Assembly: GCA_963576725.1 (NCBI GenBank)
Contig: OY755237.1
Coordinates: 55,031,805 to 55,095,804, forward strand
Origin: Azorinus chamasolen
Lineage: Eukaryota; Mollusca; Bivalvia; Cardiida; Solecurtidae
Direction of reading: 5' to 3'
Length of the DNA stretch: 64,000 nt
The translations under genes were made by a program, and so were the position numbers. Shown here piece after piece: positions 36,102 to 47,365 of this stretch. Under the pieces are notes generated by a model. It was not told where the DNA came from. It was given only the letters and a program-made list of their open reading frames with translations, and ran no database searches. Positions within the stretch are counted from its first letter, which is position 1. Every line of letters starts with the position of its first letter.

Positions 36102-36352
36102 TTAACCCTTTCCCTGTTCTATATTTATTCCAAATTTCAGTACCTACTGAATATTCATGGACAAAATAGTTATAATGAAATGTGAAAGGTGGACCATTGT
36201 AGCCATTTTAGAAAGTAAAGAAAAAAGGTCTATCAAGTTCTATTAGCAAACAGAGCAGACCCTGATCAGACGGCTCCTATAGGAGCCGTCTGATCAGGGT
36301 CTACTCTGTTTGCAAATACATGAAAATACGTTTATATGAGGGAAAGGGTTAA
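36102..36352 (+). repeat. Family A MITE, full length
   Basis: TTAACCCTTTCCCTGTTC to GAGGGAAAGGGTTAA, 251 bp; hairpin 36245-36313 with CGGCTCCTATAGGAGCCG. A decayed A copy lies at 35910-36060. Confidence 0.88.
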
Positions 36353-36363
36353 GGAAACAACTG

Positions 36364-36580
36364 TTAACCCTTTACTCCATAGATACACCTTTTCATGCCT
36401 TTGCAAATAGAGTAGTCCCAGATCAGATGGCTCCTGTGGGAGATGTCTAATTAGGTCTACTCTGTTTGCTTATGGAATTCAAAGAGACGATTCTAAAGAA
36501 TAGTCACAGTAGAGGGTTTGGTGGAGAAATAACCACTTTTAGTATGTGGGTATGCACCTTTATCTGTAGCTCTGAACAAG
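36364..36580. repeat. Half family B copy joined to half family F copy
   Basis: TTAACCCTTTACTCCATAG ... CTCTGTTTGCTTATGGAATT, then directly AGAGACGATTCTAAAGAATA ... GTATGCACCTTTATCTGTAG. Confidence 0.65.
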
Positions 36581-36947
36581 TATCTATTACAGAAGCAAAA
36601 AAAAGCTTTGGCATTTTTTCACGAGAACAAAATATGTTTTTTATTGGTAGCTCTGCATGTATATATACATATTAACACTTTAACTGATAAATTTCCATGT
36701 AAGTAATAATGACATCACAGATATTTATTAGATGAGCCATCTGATTTGGGTCTACTCTGTTTGGACAAGGCATCTCTATCAGGGAGAGAGTAACTCTTTT
36801 GCTGTGAAGTATTGTTATCTGAAAAAATTGTTATCTGTTGCAAGTTTCAAAATTTAATTGTCTCACCTTTTCTTCCAAAAAATAACAAACAGTCTGGATC
36901 CTGATGAAATGTTCTGTAACTCAGTATCTTATCTAGACACAAGAGAT

Positions 36948-37130
36948 CCAGATAAGATGCATTAAAACATTTTCAAGCATAACTTCTTTATTTCTCCACC
37001 AAACCCTATGTTGCAACCACTCTTTAGAATCATCTCAAAGTGACGATTCTAACGAGTGGTCACAACATAGGATTTGATGGAGAAATGATGATTTTAGTAT
37101 CTGAATATGCACATTTATCTGCTTCTCTCA
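36948..37130. repeat. Family F MITE preceded by G hairpin
   Basis: G arms AACAGTCTGGATCCTGATGA at 36889; F: ATCCAGATAAGATGCAT, CTCCACCAAACCCTATG, end TGCACATTTATCTG. Confidence 0.7.
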
Positions 37131-37244
37131 GATTCACAATTTTCAGTGAAAGAAGGAAGTTTTAGTACAATGCAGTAGATGGCTGGGTGCTGAGAACTGT
37201 ACTTGCAGGGCAGATGACAATTTAGGTGTGCTCAGTGTAAACGG

Positions 37245-37494
37245 TTAACCCTTTCCCTCATATAAAAGTGTTTTCACGCATTTGCAAACAGAGTAGACCC
37301 AGATCAGACGGCTCCTAGAGGAGCCCTCTGATCAGGGTCTGCTCTGTTTGCTAATAGAATTTGATTGATCTGTTTCTTTGCTTTCTAAAATGTCTACATT
37401 GTTCCATCTTCCATATTTCTTTATAACTATTTTGTCCATGAATATTCAGTAGGTATTGAAATTTGAAATAAACATAGAACAGGGAAAGGGTTAA
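37245..37494 (-). repeat. Family A MITE, full length
   Basis: TTAACCCTTTCCCTCATATA to ACAGGGAAAGGGTTAA, 250 bp; core CGGCTCCTAGAGGAGCC. Confidence 0.88.
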
Positions 37495-37737
37495 TTAGCC
37501 AATGATACCTCCTGGAATCAATACTGCCAGCCAATGGTCATTGTGTATGAATATTTCAGGAACAATTAATCTAGGTGACAACATAATTAGCCACTTACAA
37601 GAAGTGATAAAAATCAGCACTTAACCTACCAAGTACAGAAAATAATTTCACCAACAAATGTAAATCTCTGCTCATATCTGAGATCATGCTCAAACGGCTG
37701 ATTGGTCAGATTCTTGACAATGAACTCACACTCTATA

Positions 37738-37932
37738 CAGTAAAACCTCTCTATAATGGCCACTAAATTACATCAAGTATTTTGTGTTAAAGGCAGGTGG
37801 CTGCTTAAAGCAAGGTGAGAGTAAAACAGATTGGAGCATTCTGTTTAACTTTCACCTTGCTTTAAGCAGCCAGCTGCACTAAATAACAACCAATTAACAC
37901 AATTTAGTGGCCGTTATAGAGAGGTTTTACTA
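37738..37932. repeat. Family C MITE
   Basis: TA|CAGTAAAACCTCTCTATAA ... AGAGAGGTTTTACTA|TA; the core lost several bases (AACAGATTGGAGCATTCTG). Confidence 0.8.
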
Positions 37933-38210
37933 TATAACTAAGAAGTTTTATAACCTCGTGGTATGTCAGACTCAAGATCACAACTAACAACTATTTTCTT
38001 AAAAAAAAACTTTTTGCATCACCAGCAACTTGAACACTTTTGACAAAACATGCAAGGTCATTGTTTTACTTTGAAAATTAGCTTTTTATGCTCCAGTACA
38101 TTTACCAATGATTTGACCCTGTCTGCCCATCTGTTGCCCCTCCCAAATAAATCCAGAAGCATTTGACCTAGAGTCAAGAATCTTTGTAGGACAGTTCATC
38201 ATTGTGTGAC

Positions 38211-38433
38211 CATAACCGTTTACCTGAGAAGACCCAGATCAAATCCTATTCAAGCCATCTGATCAGGGTCTACTCTGTCTATGGAATAGTGCAAATCAGA
38301 ATGTACTGTTTCTGCCATGGCCAAACGTTTCTGTGTTCATATGCCATATATAAATCATCTTTATGATTCTTCATTAATCTTCATGATGTCATTATTTCAT
38401 ACATTACTATTTTCATTGGGTATATGGTTAACC
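38211..38433 (-). repeat. Family B MITE, worn
   Basis: CCGTTTACCTGAGAAGACCC ... CATGATGTCATTATTTCAT ... ATATGGTTAA. Confidence 0.5.
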
Positions 38434-38693
38434 ACCTCAGAGGTATGGTTATGATGCACACTCAGGAACTGCAGAGTTATATCCCTTGTCACAGTAATGT
38501 CTAATGGCCATATCATGCATGTATTTCTAACTCTGATTTCCCCCCATTCATTTCTATTTCAAAACCATAGTAAGTGTGTCACAGAGCATACTTTCTTTCA
38601 TAAATATTCATGGAGTAAAGGATTAATTTGCACAGCATGCTAGGGATTTAATTGCAATTTTATTTGCTCAGACTGGAATAGATTTTACCAATA

Positions 38694-38902
38694 CAGTAAC
38701 TCCTCGATCATTTGAACAATCAAATATGTATCACTATAGATTTTTAAGAAAGGTGGAAGCATAATGCAGTGTGAAAGTCATGCACAAAGTTCCTCTGTGA
38801 TCTTTCTGCATGACTTCCATCATACATTAAACAGCCATCTGCCTAAATAAGGGTCTATTTTTTTTAATATTCTAAAATTTCGAATTATCGAGGTTTTACC
38901 AA
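38694..38902. repeat. Family C relative
   Basis: CAGTAACTCCTCGATCATTT to AAATTATCGAGGTTTTAC; stem AGTGTGAAAGTCATGCACAA. Confidence 0.6.
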
Positions 38903-39029
38903 TATTTTATTCTGAGAGATCTACTGCTGTTTTGTTTGAAGGAGACAGTTGTGGCAACTATCCAATTACATGTCCATAAAATTCTCAAGTCCTCATGCGT
39001 GACAAGAGATCAAAGAATAAATGACACAT

Positions 39030-39210
39030 TAACACTATACTCCATAAATATTCATGTAAGAAATAAGGTATGTATGAATATTAATTAGCTTATGGGTTTG
39101 TTTTTTTACTAGCAAATGAAAAAGAAACATTTTGTCCATAGCAGAAATTCTAGAATCAGGACTGTTTTCAATGGTGTGAATAGGTTTATCTGTGAAGTAA
39201 AGGGCTAACA
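39030..39210 (+). repeat. Family B MITE without hairpin
   Basis: TTAACACTATACTCCATAAA to GAAGTAAAGGGCTAA. Confidence 0.55.
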
Positions 39211-39334
39211 TGTTACTGAGAAATGACCTGGATTTGTAAAGCTCTCGACAATGGTAGCTCAATAGAAGGCCAATTCTTCGTGTGTCAGGCAAGTTGTAAG
39301 GCAAGTTGTAATGCAGATAATTTCCATAGGTGCA

Positions 39335-39540
39335 CAGTAAAACCTCTCTATAACGGCCACTAAATTACATTAAGTATTTTTGTGTTTTAGGCAGGTGGCT
39401 GCTTAAAGCAAGGTGAAAGTAAAACAGAATGCTCCTATAGGAGCATTCTGTTTTACTTTCACCTTGCTTTTAATTGGCCACCTGCCCTAAATACCAAATA
39501 ATAAACACAATTTAGTGGCCGTTATAGAGAAGTTTTACTG
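39335..39540. repeat. Family C MITE
   Basis: CAGTAAAACCTCTCTATAAC to AGAGAAGTTTTACTG; arms GGTGAAAGTAAAACAGAATG around CTCCTATAGGAG. Confidence 0.88.
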
Positions 39541-39559
39541 TACATGTATTCTGCATTAT

Positions 39560-39790
39560 TAAGGTTCTGCATTACTCCATGAATAATCATGTAAGAAATA
39601 ATGACACCATGGATATTGATTAGTTTACATTGTATAATGGTACACAATCATGTACACACCTGACATTATGGCAATGGCAGAAACTGTAGAATAATATCTA
39701 TATTGTTTAGTGAGCAAACAGAGCAGACCCTGATCTGGGTCTACTCTGTTTGAAAATGCATATACATATATATGGAGTAATGGGCTAAGC
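39560..39790 (+). repeat. Family B MITE, collapsed core
   Basis: GCATTACTCCATGAATAATC start; AAACAGAGCAGACCCTGATC joined directly to TGGGTCTACTCTGTTTG. Confidence 0.6.
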
Positions 39791-39914
39791 TGCCACTTGC
39801 CAAGACACTTTAACTCATATACATGTATATAAATTATTTTACCTGATAATCAGATTTTATAGTCATCATTTCTTACATGAATATTCATAAGGTAAAGTTT
39901 TAAAGGCAGATTAT

Positions 39915-40166
39915 TTAACACTTTACTCCATAAATTTTCTACGCATTTGCAAACAGAGTAGACTCAGATCAGATGGCTCCAATAGGAACCATCTGATCAG
40001 GGTCTGCTCTGTTGGCTTATGATATAATATAATAACTAAGATATGATTCAGCAGTTTCTACCATGGACAAAAATTCCTGTGTCCATGTGCTATTATAACA
40101 AATTCATCTAATTAATATTTATGATGTCATTATTTCTTACATGAATATTCATGGAGGAAAGGGTTA
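39915..40166 (-). repeat. Family B MITE
   Basis: TTAACACTTTACTCCATAAA to GGAGGAAAGGGTTAA; core GGCTCCAATAGGAACC. Confidence 0.8.
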
Positions 40167-40251
40167 ATAAATTATTTATTAAGTGGTCACTGTATAGAGA
40201 TTCTTCTGACAAAGATCAATTAACTTATCCTCTCAATAACATCATCATTGT

Positions 40252-40516
40252 TTAACCCTTTCCTTCATACAAACCCCTTTTCATGCCTATGCAAACAGAG
40301 AAGACTAAGATCAGATGGTTCCTGGCACTCATGTAGGATTAGGAGCCATCTGATCAGGGTCTGCTGTGTTTGCTTATAAAATAATAAAAGATCTGACTCT
40401 TACAGTTTCTACAATATCCAAATCTCCTATGTACATATGCCATCACAAAAATTCAGACAATTTATATTCATAATGTCATTATTTCTTACATGAATATACA
40501 ACAAGGAAAGGGTTAA
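40252..40516 (-). repeat. Family A/B MITE with lengthened loop
   Basis: TTAACCCTTTCCTTCATAC to ACAAGGAAAGGGTTAA; 16 extra bases (GCACTCATGTAGGATT) sit in the loop. Confidence 0.75.
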
Positions 40517-40561
40517 CTTACTTTCTATTCATTCAAGCTTTTGAGAAACTAATCAGAGAAA

Positions 40562-40690
40562 TACATAAAGGTGTGTATTTAAATACTAAATTCATCATTT
40601 TGCCACCAACCCCAAAGTTGTGACGACTTTTTAGAATATCATCCCTTCACAAAAGCATTGCAGGTTTGGTGGAGAAATAATAGAGTTATT
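40562..40690. repeat. Family F MITE, worn
   Basis: AAAGGTGTGTATTTAAATAC, TTTGCCACCAACCCCAAAG, GGTTTGGTGGAGAAATAAT. Confidence 0.55.
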
Positions 40691-40691
40691 C

Positions 40692-40941
40692 TTAACCCTT
40701 CGCTTGCTGAATTTTAAAATACATTTCTCCTTCTTTACCCATGCCCTGTTGTATAATTACATATATCTTCACTGTGTACAAGTATTTCGCTGTGCAATCA
40801 CTGCTGTGGAGTGCACTGGTTGCACAATCAACTTGTAAATAGTGCAGACCCTGATGAGACAGCTCCTGCAGGAGCTGTCTCATCTGGGTCTTCACTATTT
40901 ACAGGTATGTATATTGACGTGAATAGCAAGCGAAGGGTTAA
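40692..40941 (+). repeat. Family I MITE, copy 1
   Basis: TTAACCCTTCGCTTGCTG to AGCAAGCGAAGGGTTAA, 250 bp; stem GTAAATAGTGCAGACCCTGA around CAGCTCCTGCAGGAGCTG. Reverse complement of copy 2 at 55191. Confidence 0.88.
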
Positions 40942-41077
40942 AAATGTTTTATTAATAATTTGCATGTGTAAGTTATCATCTGCTAAAGTACAAGTGTCAA
41001 ACAGCTTGATCCTGATAGACACTAAGTCACTGTGCATCTGGATCTGGCAGAATAAGGGCTCAGATTTAGATACTGCT

Positions 41078-41334
41078 AAACTCTTTCCTTCATATAAACA
41101 TGTTTTCATGCATAATTTCTAAACAAAGTAGACCCAAATCAGATGGGAACCATCTATAGGAGCCATCTGATCAGAGTCTGCTCTGTTTGCTAGTGGAATT
41201 TGAAAGATTTGTTTCTTTACTTTCTAAAATGGCTATACTGTTCAACCTTATATATTTCATTATAACTATTTTGTCCATGAATATTCAGTATAAGTAAGGA
41301 AATTTGGAATAAAAATAGAACAGGGAAAGGGTTA
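41078..41334 (-). repeat. Family A MITE
   Basis: CTAAACTCTTTCCTTCATAT start, ACAGGGAAAGGGTTAA end. Confidence 0.75.
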
Positions 41335-41823
41335 AATCCTTTAACACTGGGACAAGAAATTTATATCATCATTTATCATTTCTATAAGCCATGCTGACAT
41401 TTCAAGTTTGAAGAAGACTTTGCTAGCATTCCTAAATCAACATGCACAGATGTTTATAACAGATTAGGGTACTATGTTTTTATAATGCAATTATTATAAG
41501 ATCTAAGTTTGCATATTTTTAAATACTGTAGATCTAATAAACATACACAATATTAACTTTAAGAATATTCTACAATTATTTATCTTTAAATGTTCCCAGT
41601 TTTCAATTTGTTATCTGCTTTATTGCAAACCTCGGACAAATATCTCAAGACAGAGAGTTAATATTTTATTAGGTCTACAAGCTCAATGACATTGCCTCTT
41701 TTTCCTAAACAAACATTCACCAATCAACATAACCAATATTCAAACATCTCACAGCCGTTATCACCCAAGCACATTCAAATCAGCATAGCAAATTTACATA
41801 CATTACACCCATAGATAAAATCC
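41335..41823. other. Spacer, nothing recognised
   Basis: AT-rich; no inverted repeat or exon seen. Confidence 0.35.
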
Positions 41824-42050
41824 TTAACCCTTTGAGTGCGGGACATAATGGACATTCATGGACTGGCATTTACAAACAGTGTAGACCCAGATCAGAGGGC
41901 TCCTAGATGAGCCCTCTGATCAGGGTCTGCACTGTTTGTCATTCAGAATCCTCTAGCTATCATTAGTTCAAGCCTTTCATACTGAGTGGACATATTGTAG
42001 TTAAACTGATGGGCTATTCCACTTTGAAAATTCAGAGTTGAAATGGTTAA
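41824..42050 (-). repeat. Family H MITE, full length
   Basis: TTAACCCTTTGAGTGCGGG to GAGTTGAAATGGTTAA; stem TTACAAACAGTGTAGACCC around GGGCTCCTAGATGAGCCC. Confidence 0.85.
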
Positions 42051-42087
42051 ACAACACTTTGCACACCTGCAGGGAACTTGAAACTAC

Positions 42088-42165
42088 CTATACAAACAGG
42101 TTGGATCCAGATGAGATATCCAGTAACCAGATGTTTCATCAGGATCTTGACTGTTTGACATTCTA
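42088..42165. repeat. Family G hairpin
   Basis: CAAACAGGTTGGATCCAGAT ... CATCAGGATCTTGACTGTTT. The following 42166-42586 shows nothing. Confidence 0.6.
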
Positions 42166-42586
42166 ATTTTATGTTTGAGGAAACATAATGGAAATATTAA
42201 TTTTTAGAATTGTAGCAGATGGCAATTTTTTTCTGATGGTTGGTAGCAAAGGGTAAAATCTTACATCTTTATTTACTTAGACTGATCTTGGATCAATGTG
42301 GACAAAATTTGTTTGTACATCTTAAGACGAGCTTTATCAACTTCCGAGTGTCTCATTTTAAGGTAAAAACCAATTAGTGAAAATGGAACAAGATAAATAT
42401 ATGCTATATGTAATGAACCTATATGCTGAACAAGTTAAGACAAGTAAAGCTTTGCATGCTGAATAAAAAATGTTGTTGGCTTAAAATTCTGAATGTGTTT
42501 CTTCAAAAATCAATATATCAAAGTATCAAACATTTTTTATTCCAGTGACAGGCCAAATTACCGAGGATCAAAACTGCACTTAATTG

Positions 42587-42836
42587 ATTAACCCTTTACT
42601 CCATATACACCTTTCACTACTTCAACAATAGAGAAGACCCCGGTCAGACAGCTAGCTCATGTTACAGCTGCCTGATCAAGGTCTGTTTTGCTTTCCTTAA
42701 GGAATAATATAGATCTGAAACTTCAGTTTCTCCATGGCCAAAATTTCCTGTATTTATATTTGCCATTATAAAAATTCAGCTAATTAATATTCATATAATT
42801 ATTTCTTACATGAATAATCATGGAGTTAAAGATTAA
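42587..42836 (-). repeat. Family B MITE
   Basis: TTAACCCTTTACTCCATATA to GGAGTTAAAGATTAA. Confidence 0.7.
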
Positions 42837-42861
42837 GGTATTTATATTTTTTCCATGATAA

Positions 42862-43030
42862 GATATCCATTTACTCCATATTAATGCCTGTTTATCCCTT
42901 TGCAAACAGAACAGACAGTGATCAGACACTTCCTGTAGGAGATGTCTGATTAGCATCTACTAATTAAGTTTGCTTATATGTTCTGATTCTTAACTGCTTG
43001 CTATTCCTTATTTTATATTATTAATAAAGA
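42862..43030 (-). repeat. Family B MITE, right half lost
   Basis: CCATTTACTCCATATTAATG; AAACAGAACAGACAGTGATC hairpin with CACTTCCTGTAGGAGATG. Confidence 0.5.
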
Positions 43031-43270
43031 AATAAATTGACCAATAATCAAAATGTGTGTATAACACTGTATATATATTCATTAATTAATCTATTGGATA
43101 TTAACTTTAGTGAAAGTTTAGTCCAATCCATTATTACTGGAAACTTTCAGTTTCAAACAGCGGTGTTTCAGGATCTAGACATAGACATACACAAATTTTA
43201 TTTCACATCAGATAGTACCATAGTAACATAATCTAGATCTGGGATCTAGATTCTCATTCCATTCAATGGG

Positions 43271-43508
43271 TTAACCAATTACTCCATAATTATAAATGTC
43301 TTTCTGCACCTAAAAGCAAACTGAGTAGACCCAGATAAGATGGCTCCGTTAGGGTCTACTCTATTTGCTTATGATATAAAATTGATTGTTCAGTTTCTGC
43401 CAATTGGCCTTTATATTCCCGTGTCCATGTGCTATTACAGTAAATTAATGTAATTAACATTACTAATATCATTATTCCTTATATGAATATTCATGGAGAA
43501 AAGTGTTA
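43271..43508 (-). repeat. Family B MITE
   Basis: TTAACCAATTACTCCATAAT to GGAGAAAAGTGTTAA; the right TTAA is shared with another worn B copy (43505-43720). Confidence 0.7.
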
Positions 43509-44159
43509 AATATATTTTCAAACAGACGAGGACCCGAGCAGTTGGCTCCTGCAGGACCCTCTAATCAGGTTCTGTTCGGTTTGCTAATTGTCTAATTGTT
43601 TCTACCATGAACGAAAATTCCTTTGTTTATAACCCTTTATAAACAATCGTGTAGTTAATGCTCATTGTGCAGTTATACCTTACATGAATATTTAAGGATT
43701 GTGCGGCATTTCTCTTTATGGGCGTTTATCTGTTAGGACTTGTTGACCAAGGTGCAAATTTACCCTATCACCGTGTATGTAAACAACCAACTTAGCTACC
43801 AGTTTAAGCAGGTGAAACTTTCTATAAACCATCAATTGATACACACATGTACGCAAAAATTGCCCAAACACTCATTTCTAGCAAATTTCTTACCCCAAAG
43901 CAGATATTGCAACTCTGTAAACCAATAAAATAGCAAAAATCACTCACTTAATTGGTAACGCTCGACTCCATATGTGTCCTAGTAAATATGTACTTCCGGT
44001 TTTTCGAGTGTCACTTAGTGCACTCTGGCCCAAATATGTGTTATAAACTTAATTTTCATTTGATGAATTATTTTTGCAAAAAATGATATTTTTCCTGTTT
44101 GAGCTTTAGAAAATAATTTAGTCAGCAAAAAATGATTTGTTAAGCAAACAGTGCAGACC

Positions 44160-44279
44160 TAGTTCACATCTGTGTACTCTAAATGGTGATATCGAGCTAC
44201 TTTCGGTTTTAACGATATCCCGGCAGACGGCACCTGTCACAAAATTAGCATGCTGTCTTACGGGTCATTAATGAGACTA
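44160..44279 (+). repeat. 120-bp element copy 1 with 9-10 bp target duplication
   Basis: TAGTTCACATCTGTGTACTC ... GTCATTAATGAGACTA, flanked on both sides by AGTGCAGACC. About 98% identical to the reverse complement of 48599-48718. The host is an A/H-type hairpin (GCAAACAGTGCAGACC). Confidence 0.8.
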
Positions 44280-44398
44280 AGTGCAGACCCTGATAAGAGG
44301 AATCATTCGGAAGCTTACCTCTAAATGGCTGTGCGCTGCTTTTTAGGGACACTCTAGTAGTTAGGCATGTAATTGGTTCAGAAACTTAAAGTATACGA

Positions 44399-44570
44399 TT
44401 GCAAATAATGGGGCGACTTTATCTACTGTTCTGGATATATAATCAGATCTATATTTTAATTAACAAACAGCAGACCCAGATCAGACGTCTCCTGCAGGAT
44501 CCGTCTGATCTGAGTCTACGTGTATTTTGTTTGCGAAGCCGTCAACAGGGTATTCTTAGCATTTTCAAGT
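44399..44570 (+). repeat. B-type MITE fragment
   Basis: ATAATCAGATCTATATTTTA and AAACAGCAGACCCAGATCAG around GTCTCCTGCAGGATCC. Confidence 0.55.
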
Positions 44571-44668
44571 TTTTAGTAACTGTTGTCTGGAAAAAACCCC
44601 ACGATCTCTGCCAAAACTTGAATAACCATTGTCCAAAGGTGCCCGACGCATGCTTGGACTCACCCATA

Positions 44669-44699
44669 GACCCCCCCCCCCCTCCCAAAAAAAAAAAAA
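44669..44699. repeat. Poly-C / poly-A run
   Basis: A C-run, CTCC, then an A-run; mirrored by a T-run and G-run at 47523-47560 in the right arm. Confidence 0.85.
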
Positions 44700-44909
44700 T
44701 GTGACCGAAGTATGTTCAACTAGCCTAAAACTATCTATTTGAACCCTAAACCACTCCGAAAAACAAGAAAAACACGACCCGGAAAAAAAAAATTCCTTTC
44801 GGGTCTATATATATTACATATATAGACCCGAACGGAATTTTTTTTTTCCGGGTCGTGTTTTACATATATATACGGTGGCACTGAGGTGACATATGCAAGA
44901 TTTTTTTTC

Positions 44910-45380
44910 AAGTTTGTTTTCCCGAGATAATTTTTTTTATTATCTCGAGAATACGAAAAAAAGTTCGTTTTTACGAGATAATTTTTTTTATTATCTCGAG
45001 AAAACGAAACAAAGTTCGTTTTCCTGAGATATTTTTTTTTATTATCTCAAGAAAACGAAGTAGTTCGTTTTTACGAGATAAAAAAAAATATTATCTCGAG
45101 AAAACGAAAAAAAGTTCGTTTTCCTGAGATAATATTTTTTATTATCTCAAGAAAACGAAGTAGTTCGTTTTGACGAGATAAAAAAAATTATTATCTCGAG
45201 AAAACGAAAAAAGTTCGTTTTCATGAGATAATTATTTTTATTATCTCAAGAAAACGAAGTAGTTCGTTTTAACGAGATAAAAAAAAATATTATCTCGAGA
45301 AAACGAAATAGTTCGTTTTAACGAGATAATTTTTTTTATTATCTCGAGAAAACGAAACAAAGTTCGTTTTCCTGAGATAA
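44910..45380. repeat. Left tandem array of ~50-bp palindromic units
   Basis: TTCGTTTTCCTGAGATAA, a T- or A-run, TTATCTCGAGAAAACGAA; nine or so units, starts near 44960, 45012, 45062, 45113, 45162, 45209, 45260, 45310, 45360. Some units have inverted spacer polarity (A-run instead of T-run). Confidence 0.85.
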
Positions 45381-45384
45381 TTTT

Positions 45385-45406
45385 TTAAGTCGTGCGCACG
45401 ACTTAA
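45385..45406. repeat. Perfect palindrome, inner boundary left
   Basis: AAGTCGTGCGCACGACTT with TT/AA outside, at the inner edge of the array; the identical sequence lies at 46974-46995. Confidence 0.85.
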
Positions 45407-45483
45407 TAAGCCAATCAGAACCCTCCGTCAGAGTCAATTGTTCATCTATGGGGTTTCTCGTTTCCCGCTTAGCGAGGCTCGAT

Positions 45484-45560
45484 AGATTTGCAAAAACTTT
45501 TGATCAGACAACAAGTAACAAGCGTCTGATCAGGATCTAAGCTGTTTGATACTCGGGCAA
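45484..45560. repeat. Family G hairpin inside the element
   Basis: TTTTGATCAGACAACAAGTA ... CGTCTGATCAGGATCTAAGC and TGTTTGATAC. Confidence 0.5.
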
Positions 45561-45639
45561 TATAATTTTCCCAAAGTAAGCGAATCAGAAGAAGTTACGA
45601 ATTTATGTGGAAGTGAATTATTTTTGCGGCGTGATAAGA

Positions 45640-45860
45640 GTTATCCCTTTCCTCGATATATACGCATTTTATCACCACTTTTGCAAACAAAGAAGACCCG
45701 CATCAGACAGTTCCTATAGGAGCTACCAGATCAGGGTCTATTATGTTTCCTTAGAAAATGTCATAAATCAAGATTTTAACTTTCTACGCCAGAGTAGGCC
45801 CTGAACAGATAGCCCCTGAAGGATTTGTCTAACCAGGGTCTTCTATGTTTGCTTAGAACA
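45640..45860 (-). repeat. Two worn A/B copies inside the element
   Basis: TTATCCCTTTCCTCGATATA, CAGTTCCTATAGGAGCTACC, then a second arm pair AGAGTAGGCCCTGAACAGAT ... GTCTTCTATGTTTGC. Confidence 0.5.
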
Positions 45861-46089
45861 TATACTAAAATATAGAAGATAGGGTAGATCTACTTCCTCA
45901 AAAATCTTATCAGTTTGCTCCTAAATAAATATTTATTAATCGGTATATTCATAGTGATGGAGCATTTCACGAATAGCCATGTAGGAATGCATGGGTTAAT
46001 ATGAAGAATCGCAGTTGTGTATAAACCTGTTGAAAGCCGGGAAGATGTACTCGACATATGGGAAACGGATGGACGCTATCCATAAACAA

Positions 46090-46209
46090 TTTAACCCTTT
46101 CCTTCATAGTTTCTATTAAAACTTAATTTTAGGTAGATCTAGTTATATAGATTTACATGCATTCATAAGGGTAGAAACTCTCTTTAATATTTATGGAGGA
46201 AATGGTTAG
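46090..46209. repeat. TTAA MITE without hairpin, inside the element
   Basis: TTAACCCTTTCCTTCATAG to GGAGGAAATGGTTA, about 120 bp. Confidence 0.6.
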
Positions 46210-46942
46210 CGTATCAACGCGACTAACATTTGCGTCTATTGAAAATTGTATAGGTTGGTCTCATATCTAACCAATCTGATTCACTGCTTTTGTATAGTAA
46301 ACCAATTACAAGCCTTATTTAGAACTACTCAGCGTCATACTACTACTACTACGCGTCATAGTGATGTTTGATACGTCACGGTAACGTTATTATTAGTTAT
46401 GCAGGGCTTAGTGTCCCTAATATGCCAGCAAATATTTATATGGGACGAGACAAAAATTTCAAGTATTTACACGCATGTTTTGCATCATAGGTCTACGTGT
46501 ATGGCTTGCCGTAGGGAAGCAAGGGAATTACCTCCCTTTAATAGAATTAAATAAAATATTTTGTAATTGCCTCAAATCTCGTTTATATATTTTGTTTTTT
46601 CTTTTTTATCACTGTAAAACTAATTAAGTTTTATATTTCAACTCCAATTAAAGCATAAATTATATGTATGCATTTTTTAAAACTGTAGTGGATAAACATA
46701 AAATATTATTATAAGTAATAGAAAAGCATATGGCTGTCAAATAAGGGAAGTAACTCTTGTAAAACCCTGATAAGGATTTTAGTACCCTCATAAGGCATCT
46801 TTAGGGGTTTCTCGTGACCTCTATTGACCAATGGAATGACACGAATTTTGTAGGAGATAAGATAAACGCAATCATGACGTCATATAAGTTCATCCCTTGT
46901 CTCGGCCTTGTTCTCATAGGCCTCAAATACTTGCGAAAACTG
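46210..46942. other. Unique core of the large element
   Basis: Contains TACTACTACTACTACG (46336-), a weak inverted pair CCTTGCTTCCC-type near 46512-46545 and AGGGAAGTAACTC at 46744, common in mollusc repeats. No coding signal. Confidence 0.4.
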
Positions 46943-46973
46943 TTGACTCTGATGGAGGGTTCTGATTGGCTTA

Positions 46974-47365
46974 TTAAGTCGTGCGCACGACTTAAAAAAT
47001 TATCTCAGGAAAACGAACTTTGGTTCGTTTTCTCGAGATAATAAAAAAAATTATCTCGTAAAAACGAACTCCTTCGTTTTCTTGAGATAATAAAAAAAAT
47101 TATCTCATGAAAACGAATTTTTTTCGTTTTCTCGAGATAATAAATTTATTTATCTCGTCAAAACGAACTACTTCGTTTTCTTGAGATAATAAAAAATATT
47201 ATCTCAGGAAAACGAACTTTGTTTCGTTTTCTCGAGATAATAAATTTATTTATCTCGTCAAAACGAACTACTTCGTTTTCTTGAGATAATAAAAAATATT
47301 ATCTCAGGAAAACGAACTTTGTTTCGTTTTCTCGAGATAATAAAAAAAATTATCTCGGGAAAACA
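46974..47365. repeat. Right tandem array of palindromic units
   Basis: Starts with the palindrome AAGTCGTGCGCACGACTT, then about seven to eight units of TTATCTCG...AAAACGAA. Two consecutive units are exact repeats (47155-47225 and 47245-47315). Confidence 0.85.

Noticed and set aside
40811..41122. 103-codon frame and its twin near 55157-55342 (QLVNSADPDETAPAGA peptide)
   Set aside because: Both lie in the two family I copies; the match is repeat identity, not coding conservation.
44910..47365. Regular repeat arrays considered as a CRISPR
   Set aside because: Units are palindromic and contiguous with homopolymer spacers, in eukaryotic DNA, with no unique spacers or cas genes.
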